64,000 bases of DNA. It comes from Terrimonas sp. Its GTDB lineage: Bacteria > Bacteroidota > Bacteroidia > Chitinophagales > Chitinophagaceae. A program made the position numbers and the translations under genes. A model generated the notes under the pieces. The model was given only the letters and a program-made list of their open reading frames with translations, had not been told where the DNA came from and did no database searches. Of the stretch, positions 55,897-64,000 are shown one piece after another. The stretch lies in NCBI RefSeq assembly GCF_003075435.1, contig NZ_QCZJ01000006.1, positions 124,001 to 188,000 on the forward strand, in the 5' to 3' direction. Each line of letters begins with the position of its first letter. Position 1 is the stretch's first letter.

Positions 55897-56457
55897 ATGA
55901 ACAATGAATTAAAAACACTTTGGTATGTTTTATATACCAAGCCAAGATGGGAAAAAAAGGTTGCGGAATCGTTAACAAAAAAAGGATTTGAACAATATTG
56001 CCCCCTTAATAAAGTTCAAAAGCAATGGCATGATCGGAAAAAGATTGTTCTTGAGCCTTTATTTAGTTCATATGTATTTGTTAAAACCAATCCTCAATCA
56101 TTGAGTTATATAAAGTCAATTTCCGGAGTGGTGAATTTTGTTCACTGGCTTGGTAAACCGGCTATTGTAAGGAATGAGGAAATTGAAGCAATAGAATCAT
56201 TTCTCGGGAAATATGAAAATGTGCATCTGGAGAAAACGGTAGTTAATGTTAATGACGCTGTTAAGATTACACAAGGCCCCCTTATTCACCGGGAAGGAAG
56301 AATTGTACAGGTAAATAATAATTCTGTAAAAATAGAATTGCCTTCTATAGGGTATGCTTTGGTGGCCCAAATAAGTAAATTTCATATTGAGATTACTTCG
56401 TCTTCAATCAGCAATGGCAGGTTTGCAGATTATTCAAAAACAGTATTCAGGTCATAG
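55897..56457 (+). CDS. UpxY-family transcription antiterminator (NusG-like)
   Basis: NusG-fold regulator of 186 residues. NGN domain at about 5-115 (LWYVLYTKPRWEKKVAESLTKKGFEQYCPL and LFSSYVFVKTNPQSLSYIKSISGVVNFVHW) and a KOW domain at about 120-175 (VKITQGPLIHREGRIVQV). Bacteroides UpxY proteins bind RNA polymerase at the leader of their own capsule operon and prevent premature termination. Here it is the third gene of the locus, after Wza and Wzc, and is preceded by a 168-base gap, whereas the Bacteroides genes are first in their operons. A paralogue of housekeeping NusG, not nusG itself. Confidence 0.85.
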   Translation: MNNELKTLWYVLYTKPRWEKKVAESLTKKGFEQYCPLNKVQKQWHDRKKIVLEPLFSSYVFVKTNPQSLSYIKSISGVVNFVHWLGKPAIVRNEEIEAIESFLGKYENVHLEKTVVNVNDAVKITQGPLIHREGRIVQVNNNSVKIELPSIGYALVAQISKFHIEITSSSISNGRFADYSKTVFRS

Positions 56458-56555
56458 ATGGAGTGAGCGGTTTAATTTCTTTGAGGTGAAAGAAGTTGTG
56501 ATTCGCTTCCCTCACCTCACGAGAGTACCTTTCATAAATAATAGAATAATTAGTG

Positions 56556-57494
56556 ATGCAATTAAATGACAAAATTTATATAGCAGGCCATCGGGGAATG
56601 GTGGGTGGAGCTATCAAACGAAAGTTAGAAAAAGATGGATTTTCCAATCTCATTTACCATAATTCCTCATCGCTTGATTTACGCAATCAGCAACAGGTAG
56701 ATAGTTTTTTTGAAGAAGAAAGACCTGCCTATGTATTTTTAGCTGCCGCTAAAGTGGGTGGTATCGTTGCAAACAATACATTCAGAGCAGATTTTATTTA
56801 TGAGAATCTAATGATAGAGGCGAATATTATTCATGCTGCATATAAGCATAATGTAAGCAAGTTAATGTTTTTAGGCAGTAGCTGTATTTATCCTAAAATG
56901 GCGCCGCAACCCTTAAAGGAAGAATATTTATTAACAGGCACGCTTGAATATACAAATGAACCATATGCCATAGCTAAAATTGCAGGTATAAAGCTTTGCG
57001 AAGCATATCGCGATCAATATGGCTGTAATTTTATTAGTGTAATGCCTACCAATCTTTATGGTATTGGCGATAATTATCATCCGCAAAATTCACATGTTTT
57101 ACCGGCACTTATCCGCAGAATTCATGAGGCTAAGGAGAATAATATCCCGGAAGTTACTATATGGGGCACCGGAACTCCGCGCAGGGAGTTTCTCTATTCT
57201 GAAGACCTGGCTGATGCCTGTGTTTTTTTGATGCAGACATATAATGAAAAAGCACTTATTAACGTTGGTGTAGGTGAAGATGTAAGTATTAAAGAACTGG
57301 CACATATGGTGAAAGCTGTTGTGGGTTATAACGGGGGGTTTGTATTTGATTCATCCAAACCCGATGGAACTCCAAGAAAATTGATGGATGTTAATAAGTT
57401 AAGCTCCCTGGGATGGAAGCATGTAACTTCTTTAAACAGAGGGATTGAGCTGGCATACGAGGACTTTTTAAAAAAAGAATTGATTCGGCAGTAA
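56556..57494 (+). CDS. fcl: GDP-L-fucose synthase
   Basis: Epimerase-reductase of 312 residues from ATG 56556; a GTG three bases earlier is less likely. NAD(P)-binding GHRGMVG (about 11-17), catalytic SSCIYP (about 107-112) with its Cys, YAIAK (about 135-139), and [16 protein letters not shown], all diagnostic for GDP-fucose synthase (WcaG/Fcl). It converts GDP-4-keto-6-deoxy-mannose to GDP-L-fucose, the donor for the fucosyltransferase-like enzyme at 62466. It is followed by gmd, in reverse pathway order. Confidence 0.93.
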   Translation: MQLNDKIYIAGHRGMVGGAIKRKLEKDGFSNLIYHNSSSLDLRNQQQVDSFFEEERPAYVFLAAAKVGGIVANNTFRADFIYENLMIEANIIHAAYKHNVSKLMFLGSSCIYPKMAPQPLKEEYLLTGTLEYTNEPYAIAKIAGIKLCEAYRDQYGCNFISVMPTNLYGIGDNYHPQNSHVLPALIRRIHEAKENNIPEVTIWGTGTPRREFLYSEDLADACVFLMQTYNEKALINVGVGEDVSIKELAHMVKAVVGYNGGFVFDSSKPDGTPRKLMDVNKLSSLGWKHVTSLNRGIELAYEDFLKKELIRQ

Positions 57495-57553
57495 AATATA
57501 ACCTCACTATAAAATCTTTTAGTAAAAGCCATTCGTGGCAGTAAAAAAAAATT

Positions 57554-58666
57554 ATGAAAACAGCTTTGATTACAGGCATTACCGGGCAGGACGGATCCTA
57601 TTTGGCTGAATTGTTATTGGAAAAAGGATATAATGTACACGGTATAAAGAGAAGATCATCTTCATTTAATACCCAACGAATTGATCATTTGTATGTTGAT
57701 CAGCATGAAGCACATGTTAACTTTAAATTACATTATGGAGATTTGACTGATTCTACTAACCTGATCAGGATTATACAAGAAATACAACCAGATGAAATAT
57801 ACAACCTGGGAGCTATGTCTCATGTAAAAGTTTCATTTGATTCTCCTGAATATGTGGCTAACGTAGACGGTATCGGCACATTAAGAATATTGGAAGCAGT
57901 AAGAATACTCGGGCTAAATGATAAGACCCGAATATACCAGGCATCAACTTCCGAGCTTTATGGAGGCATGGAAGAGAATAAGAATGCGAAAGGGTTTTAT
58001 GATGAAAACTCACCTTTTTACCCGCGCTCACCTTACGGAGTAGCAAAAATTTATGGCTTCTGGATCACAAAAAATTACCGCGAGGCTTATGGAATGTTTG
58101 CATGCAACGGAATTTTGTTTAATCATGAATCTCCAAGAAGAGGAGAGACTTTTGTTACAAGAAAGATAACAATGGCCACTGCTGCCATTGCATTAGGAAG
58201 GCAGGAATGTTTGTATCTGGGCAACCTCAACTCACAGAGAGACTGGGGCCATGCCAAGGATTACGTGGAAGCCATGTGGAGGATATTGCAACAAAACGAG
58301 CCGGAAGATTATGTTATAGCAACCGGCATAACAACCCGTATACGGGATTTTGTAAAAATGTGTTTTGAGGAATTAGGTATAGAGCTATTATTTGAGGGTG
58401 AAGGAGAAAATGAAATAGCACGGGTGATAGCATGCCATAACCCGGAATACCAAATTGAGATTGGTAAAATTATTTTGCGAATAGACCCTAAATATTATCG
58501 TCCAACTGAAGTAGACTTATTAATAGGAGACCCTACCAAATCCAAAACCAAATTGGGATGGGAACCTAAGTACGATTTGAAAGGTCTGGTTAAAGATATG
58601 ATTACTTCCGATGTAGAATTAGTCAAGCATCATTTCAATTCGCAATGGGAGCATTTGGTTGGCTAA
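57554..58666 (+). CDS. gmd: GDP-mannose 4,6-dehydratase
   Basis: Extended SDR of 370 residues that makes GDP-4-keto-6-deoxy-mannose. [20 protein letters not shown] (about 7-26) binds NADP, followed by [15 protein letters not shown], catalytic SPYGVAK (about 157-163) and [19 protein letters not shown], the sequence expected of GMD. With fcl upstream it gives the complete GDP-D-mannose to GDP-L-fucose pathway. Length and active site are normal. Confidence 0.96.
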   Translation: MKTALITGITGQDGSYLAELLLEKGYNVHGIKRRSSSFNTQRIDHLYVDQHEAHVNFKLHYGDLTDSTNLIRIIQEIQPDEIYNLGAMSHVKVSFDSPEYVANVDGIGTLRILEAVRILGLNDKTRIYQASTSELYGGMEENKNAKGFYDENSPFYPRSPYGVAKIYGFWITKNYREAYGMFACNGILFNHESPRRGETFVTRKITMATAAIALGRQECLYLGNLNSQRDWGHAKDYVEAMWRILQQNEPEDYVIATGITTRIRDFVKMCFEELGIELLFEGEGENEIARVIACHNPEYQIEIGKIILRIDPKYYRPTEVDLLIGDPTKSKTKLGWEPKYDLKGLVKDMITSDVELVKHHFNSQWEHLVG

Positions 58667-58840
58667 ATCTTTCTATACAGGGTTGGTAATATTTATTGTT
58701 TAAATTTTTCCATACTTGTATACTCTCTCTACAATTAGGTATAAAATAAATTTAATGTATTTTATAACGTACTATTTTAAGAACTCCTGCAGCTGTAAAA
58801 ATACTGGGCTGGATATAAGCATTCTGATCTAAATCTAACT

Positions 58841-60367
58841 ATGAGTACGGCTAAAAGAGTGATTAAAAATACCGGATTCCTGTATGCGAAAATGGGAATC
58901 ACCATGTTCATCTCGCTATATACTACACGGTTGGTATTAAATGCCCTGGGCGCCTCCGATTTTGGTATTTTTAATATAGTAGGAGGTGCCATTGCCATGT
59001 TGGGTTTTTTAAATGCTTCAATGGCTTCTGCCACGCAGCGTTTTATGAGCTATTCAGAGGGCGAAGGAAATAAAGAAAAACAAAAAAAAATATTCAACAT
59101 CAGCATTGTATTGCATTTTTTAATAGGCTGTGTATTGGGTTTGGTATTATTGGTAATAGGTTATTTTTTTTTTAACGGTATTCTGAATATTGAGAGTAGT
59201 CGTATGTATGCTGCTAAAGTGGTTTATAGCAGCCTGATTCTCAGTACTATTTTCACGGTAATGACTGTGCCATATGACGCAGTGATCAATGCCCGTGAAA
59301 ATATGTTTTATTATGCTATTGTAGGTATTATAGAGTCAATGTTAAAGTTGTCGGCAGCCTTAGCTATAGTTTATTTTGGAGGTGATAAATTGATATTGTA
59401 CGGTATATTGATGGCATGTATTCCGTTAATTATAATGACCATTATGCGGGTGTATTGCCATAGAAAATATGAAGAGTGTGTACTGTCCCCCCGTAAATAT
59501 TGGGATAAAGGATTAATGAAAGAGATGACAAGTTTTGCCGGATGGGGATTTTTAACGTCCAGCAGTGGTATTGTGGCAAACTATGGACAAGGCTTAATCG
59601 TAAATATGTTTTTCGGCTCAATAGTAAACGCCGCAATGGGTGTAGCGAATCAGATTAATGGACAACTAAGTGTATTTTCCGCGAATTTGATCAAAGCTAT
59701 AAATCCTGTTATTTACAAAAGCGAAGGGGCTGGTAATAGGGAAGGCTTACTTAGAGTATCCATTATCGGAAGCAAACTTTCTTTTTTTTTACTGGCATTA
59801 TTGGCTATCCCTTTTATAATTGAAATGCCTGCTGTATTAAAATTCTGGTTAAAAAACGTACCGGATTATGCTGTTGTTTTTTGTCAATGTCAATTATTAT
59901 TAAGTTTATTATTACAGCTGTTTTTTTTATTAAGCACTACATTGGCAGCTCAGGGCAAAATTGCAAAAGCAAGTATGATAAAATCTATTATTATTATTTC
60001 CCCGATTCCATTAATATATTTATTTTTTAAAATGAACGCTGCTCCTTATTGGATGTATTTAATAGTTGCCATTGTTCAAATATTAAGAGAAATGGTAAAT
60101 TTGTACTTTGTAAATAAATACTGCGGGCTTAGTTACAAAACTTTTATTTTCTCAGTTTTGGTGAGATGTATGCTCGTTTTTATTTTGGTTTTTGGTTTCA
60201 CTTTTTTTATTCATCTTTTTATTGAAGACAGTTTAGCCCGCTTTATAATTGTTGCATTATCCAGCACTATCTTATTGTTTTTTTCAATTTATTTTATAGG
60301 GTTGAACCCGGAAGAGCGTTATTTATTTCGGAATATTATTAATAAGAAATTATTAAAAAGGAACTGA
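58841..60367 (+). CDS. Polysaccharide flippase (Wzx-like, MOP superfamily)
   Basis: Inner-membrane protein of 508 residues with about twelve to fourteen predicted helices. N-terminal RVIKNTGFLYAKMGITMFIS and TRLVLNALGASDFGIFNIVGG resemble O-antigen/capsule flippases of the MOP superfamily, which move undecaprenyl-linked repeat units to the periplasm. A 174-base gap separates it from gmd. The stop is immediately followed by the pyruvyl-transferase start, so these two are coupled. No polymerase (Wzy) is seen within the window; it may lie to the right. Confidence 0.85.
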   Translation: MSTAKRVIKNTGFLYAKMGITMFISLYTTRLVLNALGASDFGIFNIVGGAIAMLGFLNASMASATQRFMSYSEGEGNKEKQKKIFNISIVLHFLIGCVLGLVLLVIGYFFFNGILNIESSRMYAAKVVYSSLILSTIFTVMTVPYDAVINARENMFYYAIVGIIESMLKLSAALAIVYFGGDKLILYGILMACIPLIIMTIMRVYCHRKYEECVLSPRKYWDKGLMKEMTSFAGWGFLTSSSGIVANYGQGLIVNMFFGSIVNAAMGVANQINGQLSVFSANLIKAINPVIYKSEGAGNREGLLRVSIIGSKLSFFLLALLAIPFIIEMPAVLKFWLKNVPDYAVVFCQCQLLLSLLLQLFFLLSTTLAAQGKIAKASMIKSIIIISPIPLIYLFFKMNAAPYWMYLIVAIVQILREMVNLYFVNKYCGLSYKTFIFSVLVRCMLVFILVFGFTFFIHLFIEDSLARFIIVALSSTILLFFSIYFIGLNPEERYLFRNIINKKLLKRN

Positions 60368-61456
60368 ATGAAAAAGATTGGTATAATAACTATCCTGCCA
60401 AGGAATAATAATTACGGAGGTATTTTACAGGGCTTAGCATTACAAACTTTTTTGAAGGATAATGGGTATAATGCTTTTTTGATACAAAGGGTGGCAAACA
60501 GACCATCTATTTTATTTAAAGTGAGGCAAGCCGTACAAAAATTATTGGGAAATAAACCCTCCAGTTACAATGATAGGGAGAGAGTTAGCCTTCACCTGGA
60601 TGCATTTGTAGATAAATTTTTTAATCCGGTTACCAATATCATTGACAACCCGAATCAGATGAAAAAAATTGCAGCACAGTATGGATTGGATGCTGTTGTG
60701 GTAGGCAGTGACCAGGTTTGGAGAAAATTATATAACGATGATCGCAAGTCTAATTTTTTTCTTGACTTTGTTCCGGATAATACAATAAAATTATCTTATG
60801 CCGCATCATTTGGAGTTGATACCTGGGATTATACTATTCAGGAAACGCAGGAATATAAAAATTTGTTGAAAAGGTTTAAGGCTGTTTCCGTAAGAGAGGA
60901 AAGTGGTGTAGAGTTATGTAAAAAACATTTAGATACAGATGCTATTGCAGTAATTGATCCAACTTTATTAATGAGCCGTAAGTTCTATGAAGATATTATT
61001 GATAAAGAGAAAGCAAAGCGCCATAACGGCAATTTGTTAATATATATGATCAGCAAATCGGAAAGTGCAGGCTCTGTTCGGAATAAAATTGTTCAGGATC
61101 TTAATTGTATTCCCTTTAATGTAGGCCGAACAGAAGTTAACCAGGTATTTCCACCTGTAGGTGAATGGTTAAGAGGATTTAAAGATGCGGAATATATATT
61201 TACAGATTCTTTTCACGGTTGTGCATTTTCAATAATTTTTAATAAACCGTTTTTGATTTGGGGAAATAAAAAGACGGGTGTTACCAGGTACCAATCACTG
61301 CTTAATAAGCTTGGGTTAATTGATCGGTTGATATTAGACGAAAAGGATTACAATCCTGATATATGGAGCAGGCCTATTGATTGGGAACACGTAAATAATA
61401 TTATTGGTCTGGAGAAAGAGAAATCAATTAAATTTTTTCAAGCTAATATTAGCTGA
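60368..61456 (+). CDS. Polysaccharide pyruvyl transferase family protein
   Basis: PF04230-type enzyme of 362 residues that would add a pyruvate ketal to a sugar of the repeat unit. Visible family elements are ITILPRNNNYGGILQGLALQ (start), AVVVGSDQVWRKL (about 113-125), YAASFGVD, VSVREESGVELCKK, DPTLLMSRKFY and FTDSFHGCAFSIIFNKPF (about 278-295). Starts on the base after the flippase stop. Some members of this family transfer other groups, so the reaction is probable, not proven. Lower GC than the housekeeping genes, as in most polysaccharide loci. Confidence 0.82.
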   Translation: MKKIGIITILPRNNNYGGILQGLALQTFLKDNGYNAFLIQRVANRPSILFKVRQAVQKLLGNKPSSYNDRERVSLHLDAFVDKFFNPVTNIIDNPNQMKKIAAQYGLDAVVVGSDQVWRKLYNDDRKSNFFLDFVPDNTIKLSYAASFGVDTWDYTIQETQEYKNLLKRFKAVSVREESGVELCKKHLDTDAIAVIDPTLLMSRKFYEDIIDKEKAKRHNGNLLIYMISKSESAGSVRNKIVQDLNCIPFNVGRTEVNQVFPPVGEWLRGFKDAEYIFTDSFHGCAFSIIFNKPFLIWGNKKTGVTRYQSLLNKLGLIDRLILDEKDYNPDIWSRPIDWEHVNNIIGLEKEKSIKFFQANIS

Positions 61457-61485
61457 CGGCAAAAGTTTTCAAAAACGGCATTTAA

Positions 61486-62457
61486 ATGTTTTCAGTTGTT
61501 ATACCATTATATAATAAAGCGCATACTATTGTATGTACATTACAAGCGGTATTAAATCAAACTTATACAGAATTTGAGGTCGTTATTATTGATGACGGCT
61601 CTTCAGATAATGGTGTAGAATTGATACAAAAATTTACAAAAGACAGGCGGGTTCGTATTATTAATCAGCAAAATCAAGGTGTAAGTGCAGCCAGGAACCG
61701 GGGGATTACAGAATCTAAAAACGAATGGATAGCTTTTTTGGATGCGGATGATGAATGGGATAAGAAATATTTGGAGAGTACAAAAGATGCAATAGAGCAA
61801 TTTTCAGAAGCCGGTATGATTATTAACGGCAGGTGTTCTAAAAATTTTCAAACTAAAATTATCAACAACCAGGTGCCTAAGAGATATGTTGAGTATGTTG
61901 GATTTATTGACTTCTTTCATAACCCTCATGTATTTGCACATATTAGTGCAACTGTTGTAAAAAAGAGCCTGGTTTTGCTAAATTTTAAAACCTGGGGAAG
62001 TTTTATTGCAGGGCAAAAGTCGAATGAAGATTTTGTGTTTTTATTTAGAACAGCCCTGCATACAAAAGTTGTATACAACGGGTTTCCTCTCGCTTTTTAT
62101 AATGGAGCTGTAGAAGGTCAGGCAACCAGCTCCTTAAGCAAAAGTGTTAAGCTGAATGATTCGATTTTTTTTCATAATAAAGTAATGGAGGAGTGGTTAA
62201 ATACAGGAAAAGAAAATAAGTCGTTTAAAATTTTTATGAAATATGAAATCAGGCATATCTGGAGTATTCAAATAAAAAATAAGGATTATGATTCATTAAA
62301 CAAGTTTATAACAAATTTACATACTGGGTATGATCAACTTTTTAGTGTGATAGAAAAAAAGGCTATGAGGATACGGAAGTTAAATACCTTAATGAAAGGA
62401 TATATATTGATTACTAAATTAAGATGGATCATCAGAGGCTATCCCAGGGTTTCTTAG
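61486..62457 (+). CDS. Glycosyltransferase family 2 protein
   Basis: Inverting GT-A glycosyltransferase of 323 residues. N-terminal FSVVIPLYNKAHTIVCTLQAVLNQTY, DDGSSDNG (about 38-45) and FLDADDEWD (about 84-92), the DXD-type metal-binding region. It adds one sugar of the repeat unit on the cytoplasmic face. Donor and acceptor cannot be told. It lies 30 bases after the pyruvyl-transferase gene and 8 bases before the fucosyltransferase-like gene, all co-directional. Confidence 0.87.
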   Translation: MFSVVIPLYNKAHTIVCTLQAVLNQTYTEFEVVIIDDGSSDNGVELIQKFTKDRRVRIINQQNQGVSAARNRGITESKNEWIAFLDADDEWDKKYLESTKDAIEQFSEAGMIINGRCSKNFQTKIINNQVPKRYVEYVGFIDFFHNPHVFAHISATVVKKSLVLLNFKTWGSFIAGQKSNEDFVFLFRTALHTKVVYNGFPLAFYNGAVEGQATSSLSKSVKLNDSIFFHNKVMEEWLNTGKENKSFKIFMKYEIRHIWSIQIKNKDYDSLNKFITNLHTGYDQLFSVIEKKAMRIRKLNTLMKGYILITKLRWIIRGYPRVS

Positions 62458-62465
62458 GGTAATGT

Positions 62466-63443
62466 ATGAATACTATAGATAAAATAAAAGGGAAATTGCG
62501 GCATCGTCTTGTAAGAATAATGAGATATACATTTTTATATCCTTACATTTATCGTTCATACTGGCATTCATTGTTTTTTAAAGGTGACAGTACTTCAGAT
62601 AACCAATATTTTTATTTTTCAGCAAAGCCAAATATTGGAGCAGGCATCGGGCATCAATTGGCAAACTGGATTGCAGGTTATTGGTTTGCGCGTCAGTTCG
62701 GTTTAAAATTTGCCCATCTTCCGTTTTCTTCTGATAAATGGGAGGCTTTTTTGGGATTTGGAGAAAATGAAACAGATGCCGCTACCTTGTTTCAAAGTGG
62801 GTATCAAAGCGTACGACTTCCTTTGTTTCATGAGTTTAATGAGAAGGAAGTAGGCGGCATTAAAAAAATTATACAATCTTACAGTAATAAAAAAGTAGTA
62901 TTTGTTGCCGAACAGGATCAATTTTATAAAGCGCAGTTTGGTGTTATAAAAGAAATACAAAATAAATTTTATTCAGCAACCGCGAGGCAGCATGATAAAC
63001 TAAGCTTTAAGCCTGGAGATTATAATATAGCTATTCATGTAAGACGGGGAGATATTGTTACAGAAAGCATTAACAGAATTCCTAATAAATCATTGCGTTT
63101 TCAGGGGAATGATTATTTCGTAAAAGTCCTGGAAAACACAATTCAAAATATCAAAACCTCTAAACCTATTTCGGTTTATTTGTTTTCGCAGGGTACTGTC
63201 AAAGACTTTTCAGATTTCAACCAGTTCTCTAATATCCGGTTCTGTTTGGAAATGAATGCAATAGACTCCTTTAATCATATGGTGCATGCAGATGCACTGA
63301 TTACAAGTAAAAGTTCATTTTCATATAAAGCTGCTTTACTGAACAGGGGATTGAAAATATGCCCGGAAAATTTTTGGCATGGATACCCGCAAAGCGAAGA
63401 GTGGATTTTAACAGATGACGATGGAAATATTTTAAGCATATAA
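62466..63443 (+). CDS. GT11-like fucosyltransferase-type protein
   Basis: Protein of 325 residues. GAGIGHQLANWIAG (about 58-71) is like the GGGLGNQ donor-site loop of alpha-1,2-fucosyltransferases, and HVRRGD (191-196) is the HxRRxD GDP-fucose binding motif of GT11/GT23 enzymes. The C-terminal region ALITSKSSFSYKAALLN resembles the acceptor-region motif of GT11. It follows GDP-fucose synthesis genes in the same operon, so it probably uses GDP-L-fucose. The match is clear but more distant than textbook GT11; another fucosyltransferase family is possible. No signal peptide; cytoplasmic side expected. Confidence 0.75.
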   Translation: MNTIDKIKGKLRHRLVRIMRYTFLYPYIYRSYWHSLFFKGDSTSDNQYFYFSAKPNIGAGIGHQLANWIAGYWFARQFGLKFAHLPFSSDKWEAFLGFGENETDAATLFQSGYQSVRLPLFHEFNEKEVGGIKKIIQSYSNKKVVFVAEQDQFYKAQFGVIKEIQNKFYSATARQHDKLSFKPGDYNIAIHVRRGDIVTESINRIPNKSLRFQGNDYFVKVLENTIQNIKTSKPISVYLFSQGTVKDFSDFNQFSNIRFCLEMNAIDSFNHMVHADALITSKSSFSYKAALLNRGLKICPENFWHGYPQSEEWILTDDDGNILSI

Positions 63444-63461
63444 ACGAGTTTAAATGTTGTA

Positions 63462-64000
63462 ATGACTATGGCAAAAGACAGACTTGATTTTATCGACCGA
63501 ATGAAGGGCATAGCTATCTTGTTGGTGATAGTAGGACACATCTTACAGTTCAACAAAATAGATGGAGGTACAAACAATAAATTGTTTGGAATAATTTACT
63601 CTTTCCATATGCCATTGTTTTTTATACTAAGCGGGTATGTTGCTACGTTTGGACGGGACAGAATTACCGGGTTGTCGTCCTTTTTTAAATCAATTTGGCG
63701 GAAAGCATACACGCTTTTGCTTCCTCTTTTTGCATGGTCATTGATAGCGAGGAAATATTTTTTTGCATCCGATTTTCAGATAATTGGTGTATCGGATATC
63801 TTTAATACAATCCTCAACCCGGATTTGTGGTTTTTGAAAGTACTTTTTGAGATTCATGTGCTTTTTGCTATTTTTTGTTTATTAAACTATTACCTGAGCA
63901 GAAAAGGGAATATTTATATAGATCTCTTAACTTTTTTCGTTATTCTGTTGCTCCCAATCGCCGGTTATTTTTGGATTGATACAATATTTTTTCAGTCTTT
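63462..64000 (+). CDS. Acyltransferase-3 family membrane protein, N-terminal part
   Basis: The last gene runs off the right edge; about 179 codons are visible. The protein starts TMAKDRLDFIDRMKGIAILLVIVGH, the signature of the acyltransferase-3 (OatA/NodX) family with its catalytic His, and continues with SFHMPLFFILSGY, typical of the second and third helices. Several hydrophobic helices follow. Such proteins O-acetylate polysaccharides from the cytoplasmic to the periplasmic side of the inner membrane. An ATG six bases downstream (63468) is an alternative start. Confidence 0.85.
   Translation, partial: MTMAKDRLDFIDRMKGIAILLVIVGHILQFNKIDGGTNNKLFGIIYSFHMPLFFILSGYVATFGRDRITGLSSFFKSIWRKAYTLLLPLFAWSLIARKYFFASDFQIIGVSDIFNTILNPDLWFLKVLFEIHVLFAIFCLLNYYLSRKGNIYIDLLTFFVILLLPIAGYFWIDTIFFQS

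Noticed and set aside
1-64000. CRISPR array, insertion sequence, integrase or prophage
   Set aside because: I found no evenly spaced direct repeats, no transposase or integrase gene and no structural phage gene. The only phage-like trace is the broken ORF6N gene.

Overview
The window looks like a chromosomal segment of a Bacteroidota bacterium, most likely of the Chitinophagaceae type. The evidence is TAnnTTTG-type -7 promoter boxes, no obvious Shine-Dalgarno sequences, an outer-membrane beta-barrel receptor with a carboxypeptidase-like N-terminal domain, a giant secreted protein with a type IX secretion (T9SS) tail, Bacteroidota-type RpoB/RpoC, and a NusG-like UpxY antiterminator inside an exopolysaccharide locus. 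Base composition is moderately AT-rich and even, apart from a more AT-rich polysaccharide region at the right end. I could run no searches. Family names come from motifs I recognise; substrate assignments are inference.

Layout. 1-5.3 kb: an ethanolamine-type permease, a glutamine-synthetase-like ligase, an iron alcohol dehydrogenase, a gamma-glutamyl hydrolase and an aldehyde dehydrogenase, which together read as a gamma-glutamylated amino-alcohol pathway. 5.3-10 kb: a two-hairpin repeat, a frameshifted ORF6N pseudogene, an outer-membrane receptor with a striking inverted repeat at its start, and a propeller lipoprotein. 10-21.2 kb: a sugar kinase, rpoB and rpoC (split by a repeat), an OmpH-like chaperone and a heptose kinase. 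21.3-26.4 kb: a small outer-membrane barrel, two pseudouridine synthases, rlmN and a sterol-desaturase-family oxygenase. 26.4-31 kb: a B12-dependent acyl-CoA mutase whose two halves are separated by a DUF1016 nuclease gene. 31.1-36 kb: an L-fucose oxidation cluster (diketo-deoxy-acid hydrolase, mutarotase, SGNH esterase, lactonase, SDR, FucP permease). 36.4-42.7 kb: a 2098-residue secreted IPT/FG-GAP protein. 42.8-52.2 kb: housekeeping genes (PSP1/RicT-like, recO, clpX, two clpP, tig, tRNA-Leu, a RelA/SpoT enzyme). 52.3-64 kb: an exopolysaccharide locus (Wza, Wzc, UpxY, GDP-L-fucose synthesis, flippase, pyruvyl transferase, GT2, a fucosyltransferase-like enzyme, and an acyltransferase cut by the window end).

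How they fit together. L-fucose appears twice: the 31-36 kb cluster would oxidise it as a carbon source, and the right-hand locus makes GDP-L-fucose and carries an HxRRxD-type glycosyltransferase that could place fucose in an exported polymer. The amino-alcohol cluster would yield glycine and recycle glutamate. tig-clpP-clpP-clpX form a protein quality-control block next to recO and the ppGpp enzyme.

The most unusual signals are the nuclease gene between the two halves of the mutase, repeat DNA that also occurs between genes but is translated inside an rRNA pseudouridine synthase, a two-copy collinear double-hairpin element with compensatory base changes, alternative hairpins between rpoB and rpoC, and the nested operator-like palindrome in front of the receptor gene. 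I see no CRISPR array, insertion sequence or rRNA gene.
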